Origin: an uncultured Prevotellaceae bacterium
GTDB taxonomy: Bacteria > Bacteroidota > Bacteroidia > Bacteroidales > Bacteroidaceae
DNA length: 64,000 nt
Assembly: GCA_900319225.1 (NCBI GenBank)
Contig: ONNV01000006.1
Location: 62,001-126,000 of the forward strand
Reading direction: 5' to 3'
The position numbers and the translations under genes were made by a program. This document shows, piece after piece, positions 15,334 to 24,245 of this stretch. The notes under the pieces were generated by a model, which saw only the letters and a list, made by a program, of their open reading frames with translations, was not told where the DNA came from and did no database searches. The stretch's first letter is position 1, and each line of letters begins with the position of its first letter.

Positions 15334-16563
15334 GAGTGGAAAAATGATATACTGATTAATCTTCTTGATGCCTTGATAGATTACAGAGGAAAGACCCCGA
15401 AGAAAACGTCTTCTGGTATTCCATTGGTAACAGCCAAGATAATTAAAGGAGGAAGTCTGCTTCCATATGAAGAATATATTGCATATGAGGATTATGATAC
15501 ATGGATGGTAAGAGGACTACCTTTGCCAGGAGATGTAGTAATGACAACAGAAGCACCATTAGGAGAAGTTGCATTATTAGGTTATGACAAAGTAGCACTT
15601 GCTCAAAGAGTTGTTACCCTCAGGGGAAAGAAAGGAGTTCTTTATAATACATTCTTAAAGTATTTTCTACAGTCTGAGATTGGTCAGAAAAGATTATCTG
15701 CAAGAGAAACTGGCACCACTGTTACTGGTATTAAACAATCTGAATTAAGGAAAATCGAAATAACTTACCCTAACTATCAAACCCAATGCCGTATAGGCTC
15801 AATACTAAAATCATTGGACGACAAAATTGCTCTTAACAATCGCATAAATCATAATTTAGAGGAGCAGGCACAGGCTCTGTATAAGTCTTGGTTCGTTGAT
15901 TTTGAGCCTTTTAAGGATGGAAAGTTTATCGACTCAGAGATTGGCGTTATACCAGAGGGTTGGGAGATCAAAACACTTGAACAACTAACATCAAAATTTG
16001 GAACAGGATTAAACCCGAGAAAGAACTTTATATTAGGCCTTGGACAAAACTATTATGTTACCATTAAGAATATGGGTAACAATCGTGTTTATTTGGATGA
16101 CAAATGTGATAAGATAAACAATGAAGCTTTAGAAAAGATTTCAAAACGATCAAAGTTAACAAAAGGAGATTTGCTATTTTCAGGTATTGGTACAATTGGA
16201 AGAGTTGCAGTCGTTGATGAAGAACCCGTTAACTGGAATACCAGTGAATCTGTATTTAATATGCACCCAAGTAAAGAAGTATCTACTGTTTTTTTACGAC
16301 AATTACTACTAAGTGATATTTTTCAGGATTATGTTAATCGAAATGCTCAAGGTGGAGTACAACAAGGCATTCGTATGGCATCACTAAAAGCTTATAAATT
16401 GTCATTACCTAATAAATATGTTATGAGGCAGTTTGATAATGTAATAAATCCTATCATAGACCGAATTAATAACAACAATAAACAAATTGACCAGTTATCA
16501 TCACTGAGAGATTGCCTGCTACCACAACTTATTTCTGGAAAAGCAATAATACTCAACGAATAA
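15328..16563 (+). CDS. hsdS: Type I restriction-modification specificity subunit HsdS (complete)
   Basis: The 411-residue subunit sets the DNA target of the HsdMSR complex. It has two target recognition domains (about 5-165 and 215-380). A central conserved helix separates them (LNNRINHNLEEQAQALYKSW, about 170-189), and a second conserved helix closes the protein (IDQLSSLRDCLLPQLISGKA). It is the only full-length hsdS in the locus and so the one likely to act. The central helix contains the junction repeat at 15846-15863. The gene starts at a TAAATTCTCATTTATGGAA-type boundary motif also seen at 17696. AT-rich, suggesting the recognition domains were acquired by exchange. Confidence 0.92.
   Translation: MEEWKNDILINLLDALIDYRGKTPKKTSSGIPLVTAKIIKGGSLLPYEEYIAYEDYDTWMVRGLPLPGDVVMTTEAPLGEVALLGYDKVALAQRVVTLRGKKGVLYNTFLKYFLQSEIGQKRLSARETGTTVTGIKQSELRKIEITYPNYQTQCRIGSILKSLDDKIALNNRINHNLEEQAQALYKSWFVDFEPFKDGKFIDSEIGVIPEGWEIKTLEQLTSKFGTGLNPRKNFILGLGQNYYVTIKNMGNNRVYLDDKCDKINNEALEKISKRSKLTKGDLLFSGIGTIGRVAVVDEEPVNWNTSESVFNMHPSKEVSTVFLRQLLLSDIFQDYVNRNAQGGVQQGIRMASLKAYKLSLPNKYVMRQFDNVINPIIDRINNNNKQIDQLSSLRDCLLPQLISGKAIILNE
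15846..15863 (+). repeat. hsdS junction repeat, copy 2
   Basis: This copy sits inside the complete hsdS at the central conserved helix. It shares upstream sequence (AACAATCGCAT) with copy 3 at 18223 and downstream sequence (AGAGGA-CAGGC) with copy 1 at 14640, so it is a composite of the two half genes. Confidence 0.85.
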
Positions 16564-16580
16564 ATTCTCATATCTATGAA
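16561..16580 (+). repeat. Module boundary repeat, copy 2 (diverged)
   Basis: TAAATTCTCATATCTATGAA spans the hsdS stop and the yhcG start. It matches the boundary repeat at 15314 and 17696 apart from a 2-nt insertion and one change. Confidence 0.5.
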
Positions 16581-17697
16581 AGATAGCCATATGAAAAAAA
16601 AGATTGAAGAGATGCCATCGTTTGTATATCGTGACAGAATGATTGCAGACAAAGATTATTTAGTTTGGCTGGAAGATGTAAAAACAAGATTCAACCAATG
16701 CCAATTTAAAACATCAGTCCATGTAAACACAGCTATGCTTGAGTTCTACTGGAGTATTGGTCGGGACTTGGTTGCATTGCGTGCCGAAGAACGATGGGGA
16801 ACTGGAGTCGTAAAGCAGTTTGCTCTTGATTTGCATCAGGCATTTCCAGATGCTAAAGGCTTTTCTCTTACGAATGTAAAATACATGAAACAGTGGTATT
16901 CTTTTTATTATGAACACCGAACAAAAAGCCATCAAGTTGGTGGCCAATTGACAAAAACAGAAAAAAGCCACCAAGTTGGTGGCCAATTGGAGATGCCCAA
17001 AGAATTTGGGATAGTACCTTGGAAACATCATGTGTATATCGTTTCCAAGAGCCAAACGTATGAAGAAGCAGTATTCTATATAAACAGAGTTGCAACAGAA
17101 GGATGGAGCCGTGCCTTTTTGGAACATCAAATGTCCTCCAACTTCTTTAAGATACAAGGTTCGGCTATCACAAATTTTGATCAGGCATTACCAGTATCAC
17201 AAAGCAATTGTGCAAAAGAATTACTAAAGAAGGAGTATGATCTGAGTTTCATTACAGCAGATGAGGTAAAGAAGGAAAAAGATCTGGAAAACGCCTTAGC
17301 TAATAATATTACTCAGTTCCTTTTGGAATTAGGCAAAGGGTTCTCTTATGTTGGTCGTCAAATGGAATTACAGACACCCGGAGGCCAAACATTTTTTCCA
17401 GACTTGGTATTCTACCATATACCTCAGCACAGATATGTTGTAATTGAACTGAAAGCTGTTAGGTTTGTTCCTGAATTTGTAGGTAAACTCAACTTCTATG
17501 TAACGGCTGCCGACAAACTACTGCGTGGTGAAGGAGATAATCAATCCGTAGGACTTCTTATTTGCAAGTCTACAGACAAGACAATAGTAGAATGGTCATT
17601 GCAAGATATTCAGAAGCCTTTAGGTATTGCTTCCTATCAGTTACAGGAAGTTGTTGAACGCACCATTGCAGAAATTGAAATGAAATCAAACGTGTAA
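16576..17697 (+). CDS. DUF1016/YhcG-type PD-(D/E)XK nuclease
   Basis: The 373-residue protein matches the YhcG/DUF1016 family. It has an N-terminal helical DUF1016_N region (AMLEFYWSIGRDLVALRAEERWG, then FSLTNVKYMKQWYSFY) and a C-terminal nuclease-like core with PDLVFYHIPQHRYVVIELKA (about 275-294), the D...ExK signature. Proteins of this family are often found inside type I restriction loci, but their function is not established. A 13-residue tandem repeat containing KSHQVGGQL (16923-16950 and 16962-16989 in DNA) lies between the two regions. Only 12 nt separates it from hsdS and 10 nt from the next fragment, so it is in the same operon. An alternative start is Met6 at 16591. Confidence 0.88.
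   Translation: MKDSHMKKKIEEMPSFVYRDRMIADKDYLVWLEDVKTRFNQCQFKTSVHVNTAMLEFYWSIGRDLVALRAEERWGTGVVKQFALDLHQAFPDAKGFSLTNVKYMKQWYSFYYEHRTKSHQVGGQLTKTEKSHQVGGQLEMPKEFGIVPWKHHVYIVSKSQTYEEAVFYINRVATEGWSRAFLEHQMSSNFFKIQGSAITNFDQALPVSQSNCAKELLKKEYDLSFITADEVKKEKDLENALANNITQFLLELGKGFSYVGRQMELQTPGGQTFFPDLVFYHIPQHRYVVIELKAVRFVPEFVGKLNFYVTAADKLLRGEGDNQSVGLLICKSTDKTIVEWSLQDIQKPLGIASYQLQEVVERTIAEIEMKSNV
16923..16989 (+). repeat. 39-bp tandem repeat inside yhcG
   Basis: Two 28-bp near-identical segments (one difference) start 39 bp apart and encode KSHQVGGQL twice, separated by a TKTE linker. The 39-bp period keeps the frame, so copy number could change without breaking the gene. Confidence 0.85.
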
Positions 17698-17714
17698 ATT
17701 CTCATTTATGGAAA
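17696..17714 (+). repeat. Module boundary repeat, copy 3
   Basis: TAAATTCTCATTTATGGAA spans the yhcG stop (TAA) and the start of the hsdS fragment. It is identical over 18 bp to 15316-15333. Confidence 0.8.
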
Positions 17715-18244
17715 AAGTATTACTAGGAACTCTAACTCAAAGAAAGATTGGATATGGTATTGTCCAACCTGGGGATAGTATTCCCAATGGTGTTCCTGTA
17801 ATTAAGGTTAATAATATCATTTCAGGGTTACATGATATTAAAGATTTAGACACTACAAGTAATGAGAATAGTCTTAAATACGTTAGGACCAAACTAGTTG
17901 GTGGAGAATTGCTTGTTAGCGTTGTTGGAACTATTGGAAGAACCGCAATTGTTCCACCATCTTTTGCTGGATGCAATATTGTTAGAGCTGTTGCAATGAT
18001 AGATATACCCAATCCCGAAATGGCACTATGGGTAAAATACTATATTGATTCTCCTAGTGGAATCAATTACATTAAAGAGAATCTAAATACAACAGTACAG
18101 CCAACATTGAATGTAAAATCACTGGTTGAAATGCCAATACCAATGTTTAAACCTGATTATATGCATAATGCAATAAAAACACTTTCAACTATTGATAAAA
18201 AAATCGAATTAAACAATCGCATAAATCATAATTTGGCGGCGTGA
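17708..18244 (+). CDS. hsdS: Partial HsdS: amino-type specificity module
   Basis: The 178-residue product contains one target recognition domain (about 3-155, with VPVIKVNNI and GELLVSVVGTIGRTAIV) and the start of the central helix (KIELNNRINHNL). It then stops at once (AA, TGA at 18242-18244). It ends at the AAATCATAATTT repeat (18223-18234), so it is the mirror fragment of the gene at 14575: a first half without its second half. Joining it to either carboxy-type module at the repeat would give a complete HsdS. It may also act as a half subunit, since some HsdS halves dimerise. Confidence 0.85.
   Translation: MEKVLLGTLTQRKIGYGIVQPGDSIPNGVPVIKVNNIISGLHDIKDLDTTSNENSLKYVRTKLVGGELLVSVVGTIGRTAIVPPSFAGCNIVRAVAMIDIPNPEMALWVKYYIDSPSGINYIKENLNTTVQPTLNVKSLVEMPIPMFKPDYMHNAIKTLSTIDKKIELNNRINHNLAA
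18223..18234 (+). repeat. hsdS junction repeat, copy 3
   Basis: AACAATCGCATAAATCATAA, starting 9 bases before this core, is shared with the complete hsdS. After AAATCATAATTT the sequence changes to GGCGGCGTGA and the frame closes, marking the break point of the half gene. Confidence 0.8.
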
Positions 18245-18297
18245 ACGTTATTTAGAATAAGGACATTAAACTGATAAACAAAGAATTACTATACAAT

Positions 18298-21200
18298 ATG
18301 TTTACTGAGGAAAGCTACGAGAATGCGCTGATTACCCTACTGGAGAATTTGGGGTATGAGCATCTGTATGGTCCGGATATAGAGCGTGACTATAAGGTTC
18401 CGTACTATGATGTGCAGCTGACCCATAGTCTGAGGATGGTGAATCCCACCAAACCTATAGAGGCTATTGAGGAGGCTAAGCGCAAGCTGCGCGACATTGA
18501 TACCGGCCCTCTGACGCAGAAGAATGAGAAATTCATGGAGTATCTGCAGAACGGTGTTGAAGTGTCTTATCTGGAGAAGGGAGATACAATCCACGATATA
18601 GTCTATCTGATAGACTACGAGCATCCGGACCGCAATACGTTCCAGGCTATCAACCAGTGGACCTTTGTAGAGAAATCTGAGAAACGTGCTGATATAATGA
18701 TATTTGTGAACGGTCTGCCATTGGTGCTGATTGAACTTAAATCACCGTCACGCGAGGAAACCGATGCATCAGCTGCTTACCGTCAGATAAGGAACTACAT
18801 TCAGGAGATTCCATCACTTTTCATATACAATGTATTCTGTGTGATGAGTGATATGACGCTCTCCAAAGCCGGTACCATTACCAGCAAGGAGGACCGTTAT
18901 ATGGAGTGGAAATCAAAGGACGGACTGGAGGAAACGAAGGACTTTATTGACTATGATACGTTCTTTGTGGGAATGTTTAAGAGAGACAGGTTCCTGGATT
19001 TGGTTAAGAACTTTACCTGTTTCAGTATTGATGAAGCTGGCTCAGCCAAGATACTGGCCGGATACCATCAGTACTTTGCCGTTAAGAAAGCCATTGACAG
19101 GACTGTAAGAGCAACCAACAGCGATGGTAAGATTGGCGTATTCTGGCACACTCAGGGAAGCGGCAAATCGCTGTCAATGGTGTTCTATGCGCATCTTATC
19201 CAGACAGTTCTAAATAAGCCCACAATCGTAGTGATTACTGACCGTAACGATCTGGATGACCAGCTTTACGGCCAGTTCTCAAAGTGTGAGAGATTCCTGC
19301 GCCAGAAGCCAGTACAGGCCGCAAGCCGTGAGAACCTGAGAGAGCTGCTGATGGGCCGCGAAGCAAACGGCATTATATTTACAACGATGCAGAAGTTTGA
19401 GGAGTCTGACGGCCCGCTGTCAGAGCGCCGTAACATTGTGGTGATGACCGATGAGGCCCACCGCGGACAGTATGGCTTTGAGGAGAAGGTGAATGCTCAG
19501 GGAAAGATAAGTGTGGGCTTGGCCAGAATCATTCATGACTCCCTACCCAATGCTTCTTTTATAGGATTTACCGGTACACCGATATCACAGAAAGACCGCG
19601 ATACCCAGGAGGTGTTTGGTGACTACATAGATATATATGACATGACTCAGGCTGTGAAGGACGGTGCCACTTGTCCGGTATTCTATGAGTCACGTGTAGT
19701 AAACCTGAAGCTGGATGAGGCAACAATCAAGCAGATTGATGCCGAATATGAGAAACTGGCTGAAGAAGGTGCTACCGGCCAGCAGATTGAAGAGAGCATG
19801 CATGAGATGTCACACCTGGAGGAGATTCTGGGTGCTCCGGAAACTATTGACTCGCTAGTGCGTGACATACTGAAGCACTACGAAGAGAACCGCCAGTATG
19901 AGCTTACCGGTAAGGCAATGATAGTGGCATTCTCCCGCCCCATTGCAATACGCATCTACAAACGCATTCTTGAGCTCCGTCCGGATTGGACTGAGAAGGT
20001 TAAGGTTGTTGTTACAGGCTCAAACAACGATCCTGAAGAGTGGCACGATATTATAGGCAACAAGCAATACAAGAAAGAGCTGGCAAAGAAATTCAAGGAT
20101 GATAAGGATCCTATGAAGATTGCCATTGTGGTGGATATGTGGCTTACAGGATTTGATGTGCCATCATTGGCCACCATGTATGTGTATAAGCCTATGTCCG
20201 GACATAACCTGATGCAGGCTATTGCACGTGTAAACCGTGTATTCTCAGGTAAGGCAGGCGGCCTGGTGGTTGACTATATAGGAATAGCCAAGGCCCTGAA
20301 GGAGGCTATGCGTGATTATACCAAGCAAGACCAGGAGAACTACGGTAACACCAATATCAAGGATACCGCACTGGTTAAGTTCAAGGAGAAGATTGAGGTT
20401 TGCAGTGACCTGTTCCATGGATTCAGCTACGCTAAGTTCCGCACCGGAACGGATGCTGACCGTGCCGAAATCATTAAGGGTGCTGTAAACCATATGCTGG
20501 CACCGGCTATGGAAGAGAAATGCGAGTCATTCCTGAAAGAGGCCCTACTCCTTAAGAACGCCGTTAGCCTATGCCGTAGTTTGCTGAATGAGGAACAGCG
20601 TTATGAATCTGCTTTCTTTGAGACCGTAAGGACATCGATAGGCAGACTCAAGAACATAAAGACTAAGGTATCAAAGAAGGAGATTAACGAGCGCATTGGT
20701 GAATTGCTTAAGCAGAGCATCAAGAGCGAGGGCGTGATAAACCTATTCTCGGACATCAAGGAGGAGTTCTCACTGTTTGATCCTGCATTCCTGGATGAAA
20801 TTTCCAAGATGAAGGAAAAACACATTGCTATTGAACTGTTGAAACGTTTGCTCAAGGAGCGTGTACACTTGTATGAGAGGACCAACCTGGTACAGGCACA
20901 GAAGTTCTCTGACTTGATCAATATGGCGCTCTCCAACTACCTGAAGGGATTGCTTACCAATGAGGAGGTTATCAAGGAACTGCTTGAGCTCGCTCAGGAG
21001 ATTGCCAAGAGTGAGAAGGTGGCCGACAGCCTGGGCCTGAATGCGGAAGAGAAGGCATTCTACGACGCACTTACACGCCCTCAGGCAGTAAAGGACTTCT
21101 ACACCAATGAGCAGCTGGTTAGCCTGACCAAGGAACTTACCGAGGAGTTACGCAAGAACCGCACCATAGACTGGCAGAAAAAAGAGTCTGCCCGCGCCGG

Positions 21201-21429
21201 CATGCGCTCCAAGGTTAAGCGCCTGCTTAAGAAATACAAGTATCCACCAGAAGAGGAACAGTCTGCGCTGGAGACCGTAATACACCAGTGCGAGCAGTGG
21301 GCTGACGTAAATCCGGACGAGTATAATGATTACGAAAACGGAGGTGCTGAGGTGAAGGAGTATAACATGGAGCCGGTTTATCATATGGCGGCTGAACCTG
21401 AGAAAGTAAAAATTGATAATAAAGATTGA
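18298..21429 (+). CDS. hsdR: Type I restriction endonuclease subunit HsdR
   Basis: The 1043-residue motor and nuclease subunit translocates and cuts unmethylated DNA. The N-terminal nuclease domain has the RADIMIFVNGLPLVLIELKS segment (D...ExK, Glu and Lys near 146-148). The superfamily 2 helicase has Walker A in HTQGSGKSLS (about 283-292), the DEAH box in MTDEAHRGQYG (about 385-388), motif III FTGTP, and the late motifs GFDVPSLATMYVYKP and QAIARVNRVF. A long helical C-terminal domain (DUF3387-like, from about 690) contacts HsdM/HsdS. The ATG follows a 53-nt gap without a clear promoter. GC content is host-like, as for hsdM. Confidence 0.95.
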   Translation: MFTEESYENALITLLENLGYEHLYGPDIERDYKVPYYDVQLTHSLRMVNPTKPIEAIEEAKRKLRDIDTGPLTQKNEKFMEYLQNGVEVSYLEKGDTIHDIVYLIDYEHPDRNTFQAINQWTFVEKSEKRADIMIFVNGLPLVLIELKSPSREETDASAAYRQIRNYIQEIPSLFIYNVFCVMSDMTLSKAGTITSKEDRYMEWKSKDGLEETKDFIDYDTFFVGMFKRDRFLDLVKNFTCFSIDEAGSAKILAGYHQYFAVKKAIDRTVRATNSDGKIGVFWHTQGSGKSLSMVFYAHLIQTVLNKPTIVVITDRNDLDDQLYGQFSKCERFLRQKPVQAASRENLRELLMGREANGIIFTTMQKFEESDGPLSERRNIVVMTDEAHRGQYGFEEKVNAQGKISVGLARIIHDSLPNASFIGFTGTPISQKDRDTQEVFGDYIDIYDMTQAVKDGATCPVFYESRVVNLKLDEATIKQIDAEYEKLAEEGATGQQIEESMHEMSHLEEILGAPETIDSLVRDILKHYEENRQYELTGKAMIVAFSRPIAIRIYKRILELRPDWTEKVKVVVTGSNNDPEEWHDIIGNKQYKKELAKKFKDDKDPMKIAIVVDMWLTGFDVPSLATMYVYKPMSGHNLMQAIARVNRVFSGKAGGLVVDYIGIAKALKEAMRDYTKQDQENYGNTNIKDTALVKFKEKIEVCSDLFHGFSYAKFRTGTDADRAEIIKGAVNHMLAPAMEEKCESFLKEALLLKNAVSLCRSLLNEEQRYESAFFETVRTSIGRLKNIKTKVSKKEINERIGELLKQSIKSEGVINLFSDIKEEFSLFDPAFLDEISKMKEKHIAIELLKRLLKERVHLYERTNLVQAQKFSDLINMALSNYLKGLLTNEEVIKELLELAQEIAKSEKVADSLGLNAEEKAFYDALTRPQAVKDFYTNEQLVSLTKELTEELRKNRTIDWQKKESARAGMRSKVKRLLKKYKYPPEEEQSALETVIHQCEQWADVNPDEYNDYENGGAEVKEYNMEPVYHMAAEPEKVKIDNKD

Positions 21430-21433
21430 TACT

Positions 21434-21550
21434 ATGACGAGAATTATCCGTTTGAGGAATAAGACCTTAATAATGGACATTGGACTGGGTACAGATTGTC
21501 TTTGTCTTGTAAGAAAAGGAAATCCAGACGATGCTCATCAATATGAATAA
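21434..21550 (+). CDS. Possible 38-residue small ORF after hsdR
   Basis: A frame of 39 codons starts 4 nt after the hsdR stop and ends at 21550 (begins MTRIIRLRNKTLIMDIGLG and ends DDAHQYE). Placement and composition are compatible with a real small gene or with the tail of a lost one. There is no recognisable family. The rest of 21430-21660 holds only the zorA promoter. Confidence 0.25.
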   Translation: MTRIIRLRNKTLIMDIGLGTDCLCLVRKGNPDDAHQYE

Positions 21551-21609
21551 CTCTCTCATTGTAAGTTCGGGAATCTCCACTAAATAAGGATGCTATTGCT
21601 TTAATTAAT

Positions 21610-21617
21610 TATATTTG
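21610..21617 (+). promoter_or_regulatory. -7 promoter box of the Zorya operon
   Basis: TATATTTG matches TAnnTTTG and lies 43 nt before the zorA ATG, in an AT-rich stretch. It is the only strong box before the four-gene operon. Confidence 0.6.
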
Positions 21618-21660
21618 CATTACTAATTATAAAACGACAGGGCCTAACTACTTAACGATT

Positions 21661-23550
21661 ATGACAACCATACTATCCTATTCAACCACCTTGACATATT
21701 TATTTCTAGCATTTATTGTCTTTGTATTCATACGCTTTTTGATACCACTTAGAAAAATCACAGCACCTAAGAAACTTATCATCAAATCACTTAAAAGTGA
21801 TGATATTCTTGGAGCATTCAATAAAACAAAACTTGAAGAGCTAGGTAATTTATATAAACGTGACATTACAACAATAACGCAAACCGAAAAAAAGACGAAC
21901 ACACCTGCGTCTTATTATTTTAATACTGAAAACATCACAAATGTCTATAACCTTAATCTAATTAAGCTTGACTCAGCTTCCAGCACATTGGTCGGATTAG
22001 GTTTATTGGGAACATTCTTAGGATTAACCTTAGGCATTATAGGATTTGACAGTTCAGATTCAAGCAACATACAACAAAGTATACAAAACCTCCTTGCAGG
22101 TATGGGTACAGCATTCTCTACATCTTTATTAGGAATGCTCTGTTCACTCATCTTTACAGCTATCTATAAAGCTAAAAGAGATAAGCTACACAAATGTTTA
22201 AATAGCTTCACTGAAAAACTTGATACCATTTATTTTATTGATGATAATGAGTTACAAGATTTAAACCAGTCGGCCCTAATTGACAGAATGATAAAGGCTG
22301 TACAGACTGAGTTGAACTCAAAACTATCATACAACAACGATGAAGGCGAAAATGTACCTATTGGAAATGCCGTAAGGGAGATTCTAAAAGAAAGCTATGA
22401 GCAATCTAAAGCGCTCAAATCATTCTCCACAGACCTTGCCATGGAGCTAAACAACGGTTTTGATGAAGTTTTGTCACGACAAATGCAGGCAAAGATATTA
22501 CCTCTTATGGAAAGCGTTGATGCTACTACAAAGGCTGTTATAGAACATATTGACCAGATGGCATCTACCGTATCATCACCAGCATCAAGTATGATGCAAA
22601 ATGTTGTTGATGAGTTGAAAAAGAGTATGGTTACAATTATTGAGGAGTTTAGGTCCAATATTTCTGGCTCTGCTACATCACAAATGGAAGCGCTAGCCAT
22701 GCAACTTGGTGCCGCTTCACAATCTATTGGCGAATTCCCAAGAAATATGGAACTCATCTCTAATACACTTCAAAATACGATTGAAGATGTAAGAACTGCC
22801 ATTACCGATATTAGTAACAATACGGCTAATGCTAATTCTGCAACGATGCAGCAGATGCAGGAACAAAGCAATCAGATGGTTGATAAACTTGCCGAGGCAA
22901 CGGATAAGATGGGTACATTCCTTAATAGCACTATTACCAATCTCTCTACATCTGTCCAGGATTCAATGAAATCTATCACTGAAGATGTTAGCAACAAACA
23001 GGCTGATTTAATAGCCCTTCAAGAAGGTACGACATCTCAAACCAAAAAACTACTCGAATCATTTAATGATGGGTTGGCACGCTTAGAAAAGATGAGTGAT
23101 TACATTATTGATGTGATGAACGGATTTAAACAAGCTCAAGGTGAGATTACACTTAGTACCGGTAACCTGAGAACCATCAGCAACGATATGAGGAATGCTA
23201 CAGAAACCTTCAATAAGGGCCAGCTTGAATACGCCGAAAGAATTAATCAGCTACAAATATCCAGTCAGAGAGGCATTGAGAAAGTTGAAGAGTTGTTGGT
23301 TAACTCCGGTCAAATGTCAGAAGAATATGCTCAAAAGTTTGATGTCATAAAACAGGGATTGACAAGCATATTCAGCCAGTTACAGAATGGTTTGGCAGAA
23401 TATAGTCGAACTGTACAGGCTACAACGCAAAAGTATCTTGATCAATATACTACCAATCTGACTCAAACGACAGATGCATTGTCTAGCACCATTCAGCAGC
23501 AGAATGATGTGGTTGAAATGCTTAATGAGATTCTAACACATAAGAGATAA
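21661..23550 (+). CDS. zorA: ZorA: MotA/ExbB-like stator subunit of Zorya
   Basis: The 629-residue inner-membrane protein is the ring subunit of the ZorAB proton-driven motor, which in known Zorya systems senses phage entry at the envelope. There is one N-terminal membrane helix (about 8-27). A MotA/ExbB-type pair follows: LVGLGLLGTFLGLTLGIIGF (about 109-128) and AFSTSLLGMLCSLIFTAIY (about 149-167). After residue 170 comes a very long, Gln/Asn/Ser-rich helical tail, the hallmark that separates ZorA from MotA or ExbB. The TAA stop overlaps the zorB ATG by one base, so the pair is coupled. AT-rich and distinct from the host genes. Confidence 0.93.
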   Translation: MTTILSYSTTLTYLFLAFIVFVFIRFLIPLRKITAPKKLIIKSLKSDDILGAFNKTKLEELGNLYKRDITTITQTEKKTNTPASYYFNTENITNVYNLNLIKLDSASSTLVGLGLLGTFLGLTLGIIGFDSSDSSNIQQSIQNLLAGMGTAFSTSLLGMLCSLIFTAIYKAKRDKLHKCLNSFTEKLDTIYFIDDNELQDLNQSALIDRMIKAVQTELNSKLSYNNDEGENVPIGNAVREILKESYEQSKALKSFSTDLAMELNNGFDEVLSRQMQAKILPLMESVDATTKAVIEHIDQMASTVSSPASSMMQNVVDELKKSMVTIIEEFRSNISGSATSQMEALAMQLGAASQSIGEFPRNMELISNTLQNTIEDVRTAITDISNNTANANSATMQQMQEQSNQMVDKLAEATDKMGTFLNSTITNLSTSVQDSMKSITEDVSNKQADLIALQEGTTSQTKKLLESFNDGLARLEKMSDYIIDVMNGFKQAQGEITLSTGNLRTISNDMRNATETFNKGQLEYAERINQLQISSQRGIEKVEELLVNSGQMSEEYAQKFDVIKQGLTSIFSQLQNGLAEYSRTVQATTQKYLDQYTTNLTQTTDALSSTIQQQNDVVEMLNEILTHKR

Positions 23551-24245
23551 TGAAGAAAAACAAGACTGTAAACCATGGCGATGAGGAAAATGTTTTTTCT
23601 CTATCGACTGGAGACCTGATGGCAGGCTTGCTGTTCATCTTTATACTTCTTTTGATGGGTGCGCTACTCCAAGTCCAGGAGAAAGCAGAACAAGATGAGG
23701 AGATAGTAAAGCGTTATGACGAAATCAAAACCCAGCTTTACATAGATTTGCAGGAGGAATTTAAAGAAGATCTTGTCGTGTGGAGGGCTATCATTGATTC
23801 CACGCTCTGCATTCGATTCCAGGAACCTTCGATGTTGTTTGATGAAGGAAAGGATGTTTTAAAACCCAAATTTCAAGAAATACTTGACGACTTCTTCCCG
23901 AGATATATTGCGGTACTAAATAGGCCCCAATATAGGGACAATATTGAAGAAATACGAATAGAAGGTCACACCAATAGCAATGGTGGTTACTATTCAAACA
24001 TGGAACTATCGCAAGATAGAACTCGTTCTGTACTACAGTATTGTTTTAGCTTAATGACAGACGAGGATGTTATGTGGCTTAAAGGACTTGTAACGGCAAA
24101 TGGATTATCATCAAGCCATCCAATACTCACTGGCGGTGGAGAAGAAGATAAAGAATTGTCTCGCCGTGTAGAATTCAGAGTAAGGACTAATGCAGAAAAG
24201 CAGTTGGAAGAGATTGCCGAAAAAAGATTTAATAGTAGAAAATGA
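23550..24245 (+). CDS. zorB: ZorB: MotB/OmpA-like stator subunit of Zorya
   Basis: The 231-residue protein has a short cytosolic tail, one membrane helix (about 23-41) beginning SLSTGDLMAGLLFIFI, and a periplasmic OmpA-like peptidoglycan-binding domain (about 130-220). Asp22 corresponds to the proton-binding Asp of MotB and ZorB. The OmpA-like domain is marked by IRIEGHTNSNGGYYSN...LSQDRTRSV and RRVEFRVRT. It forms the plug and anchor of the ZorAB motor. Its TGA overlaps the zorC ATG (ATGA, 24242-24245). The key Asp and the peptidoglycan-binding Arg and Asp are present, so the motor looks functional. Confidence 0.93.
   Translation: MKKNKTVNHGDEENVFSLSTGDLMAGLLFIFILLLMGALLQVQEKAEQDEEIVKRYDEIKTQLYIDLQEEFKEDLVVWRAIIDSTLCIRFQEPSMLFDEGKDVLKPKFQEILDDFFPRYIAVLNRPQYRDNIEEIRIEGHTNSNGGYYSNMELSQDRTRSVLQYCFSLMTDEDVMWLKGLVTANGLSSSHPILTGGGEEDKELSRRVEFRVRTNAEKQLEEIAEKRFNSRK

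Noticed and set aside
12038-21429. Inversion-type hsdS shufflon
   Set aside because: No hsdS fragment lies on the minus strand and all junction repeats are in direct orientation, so simple inversion cannot exchange the modules seen here.
21661-24245. Flagellar MotAB or ExbBD/TolQR energiser
   Set aside because: The very long helical tail of the first protein and the following EH-signature and SNF2 genes fit Zorya. No flagellar or TonB genes are nearby.
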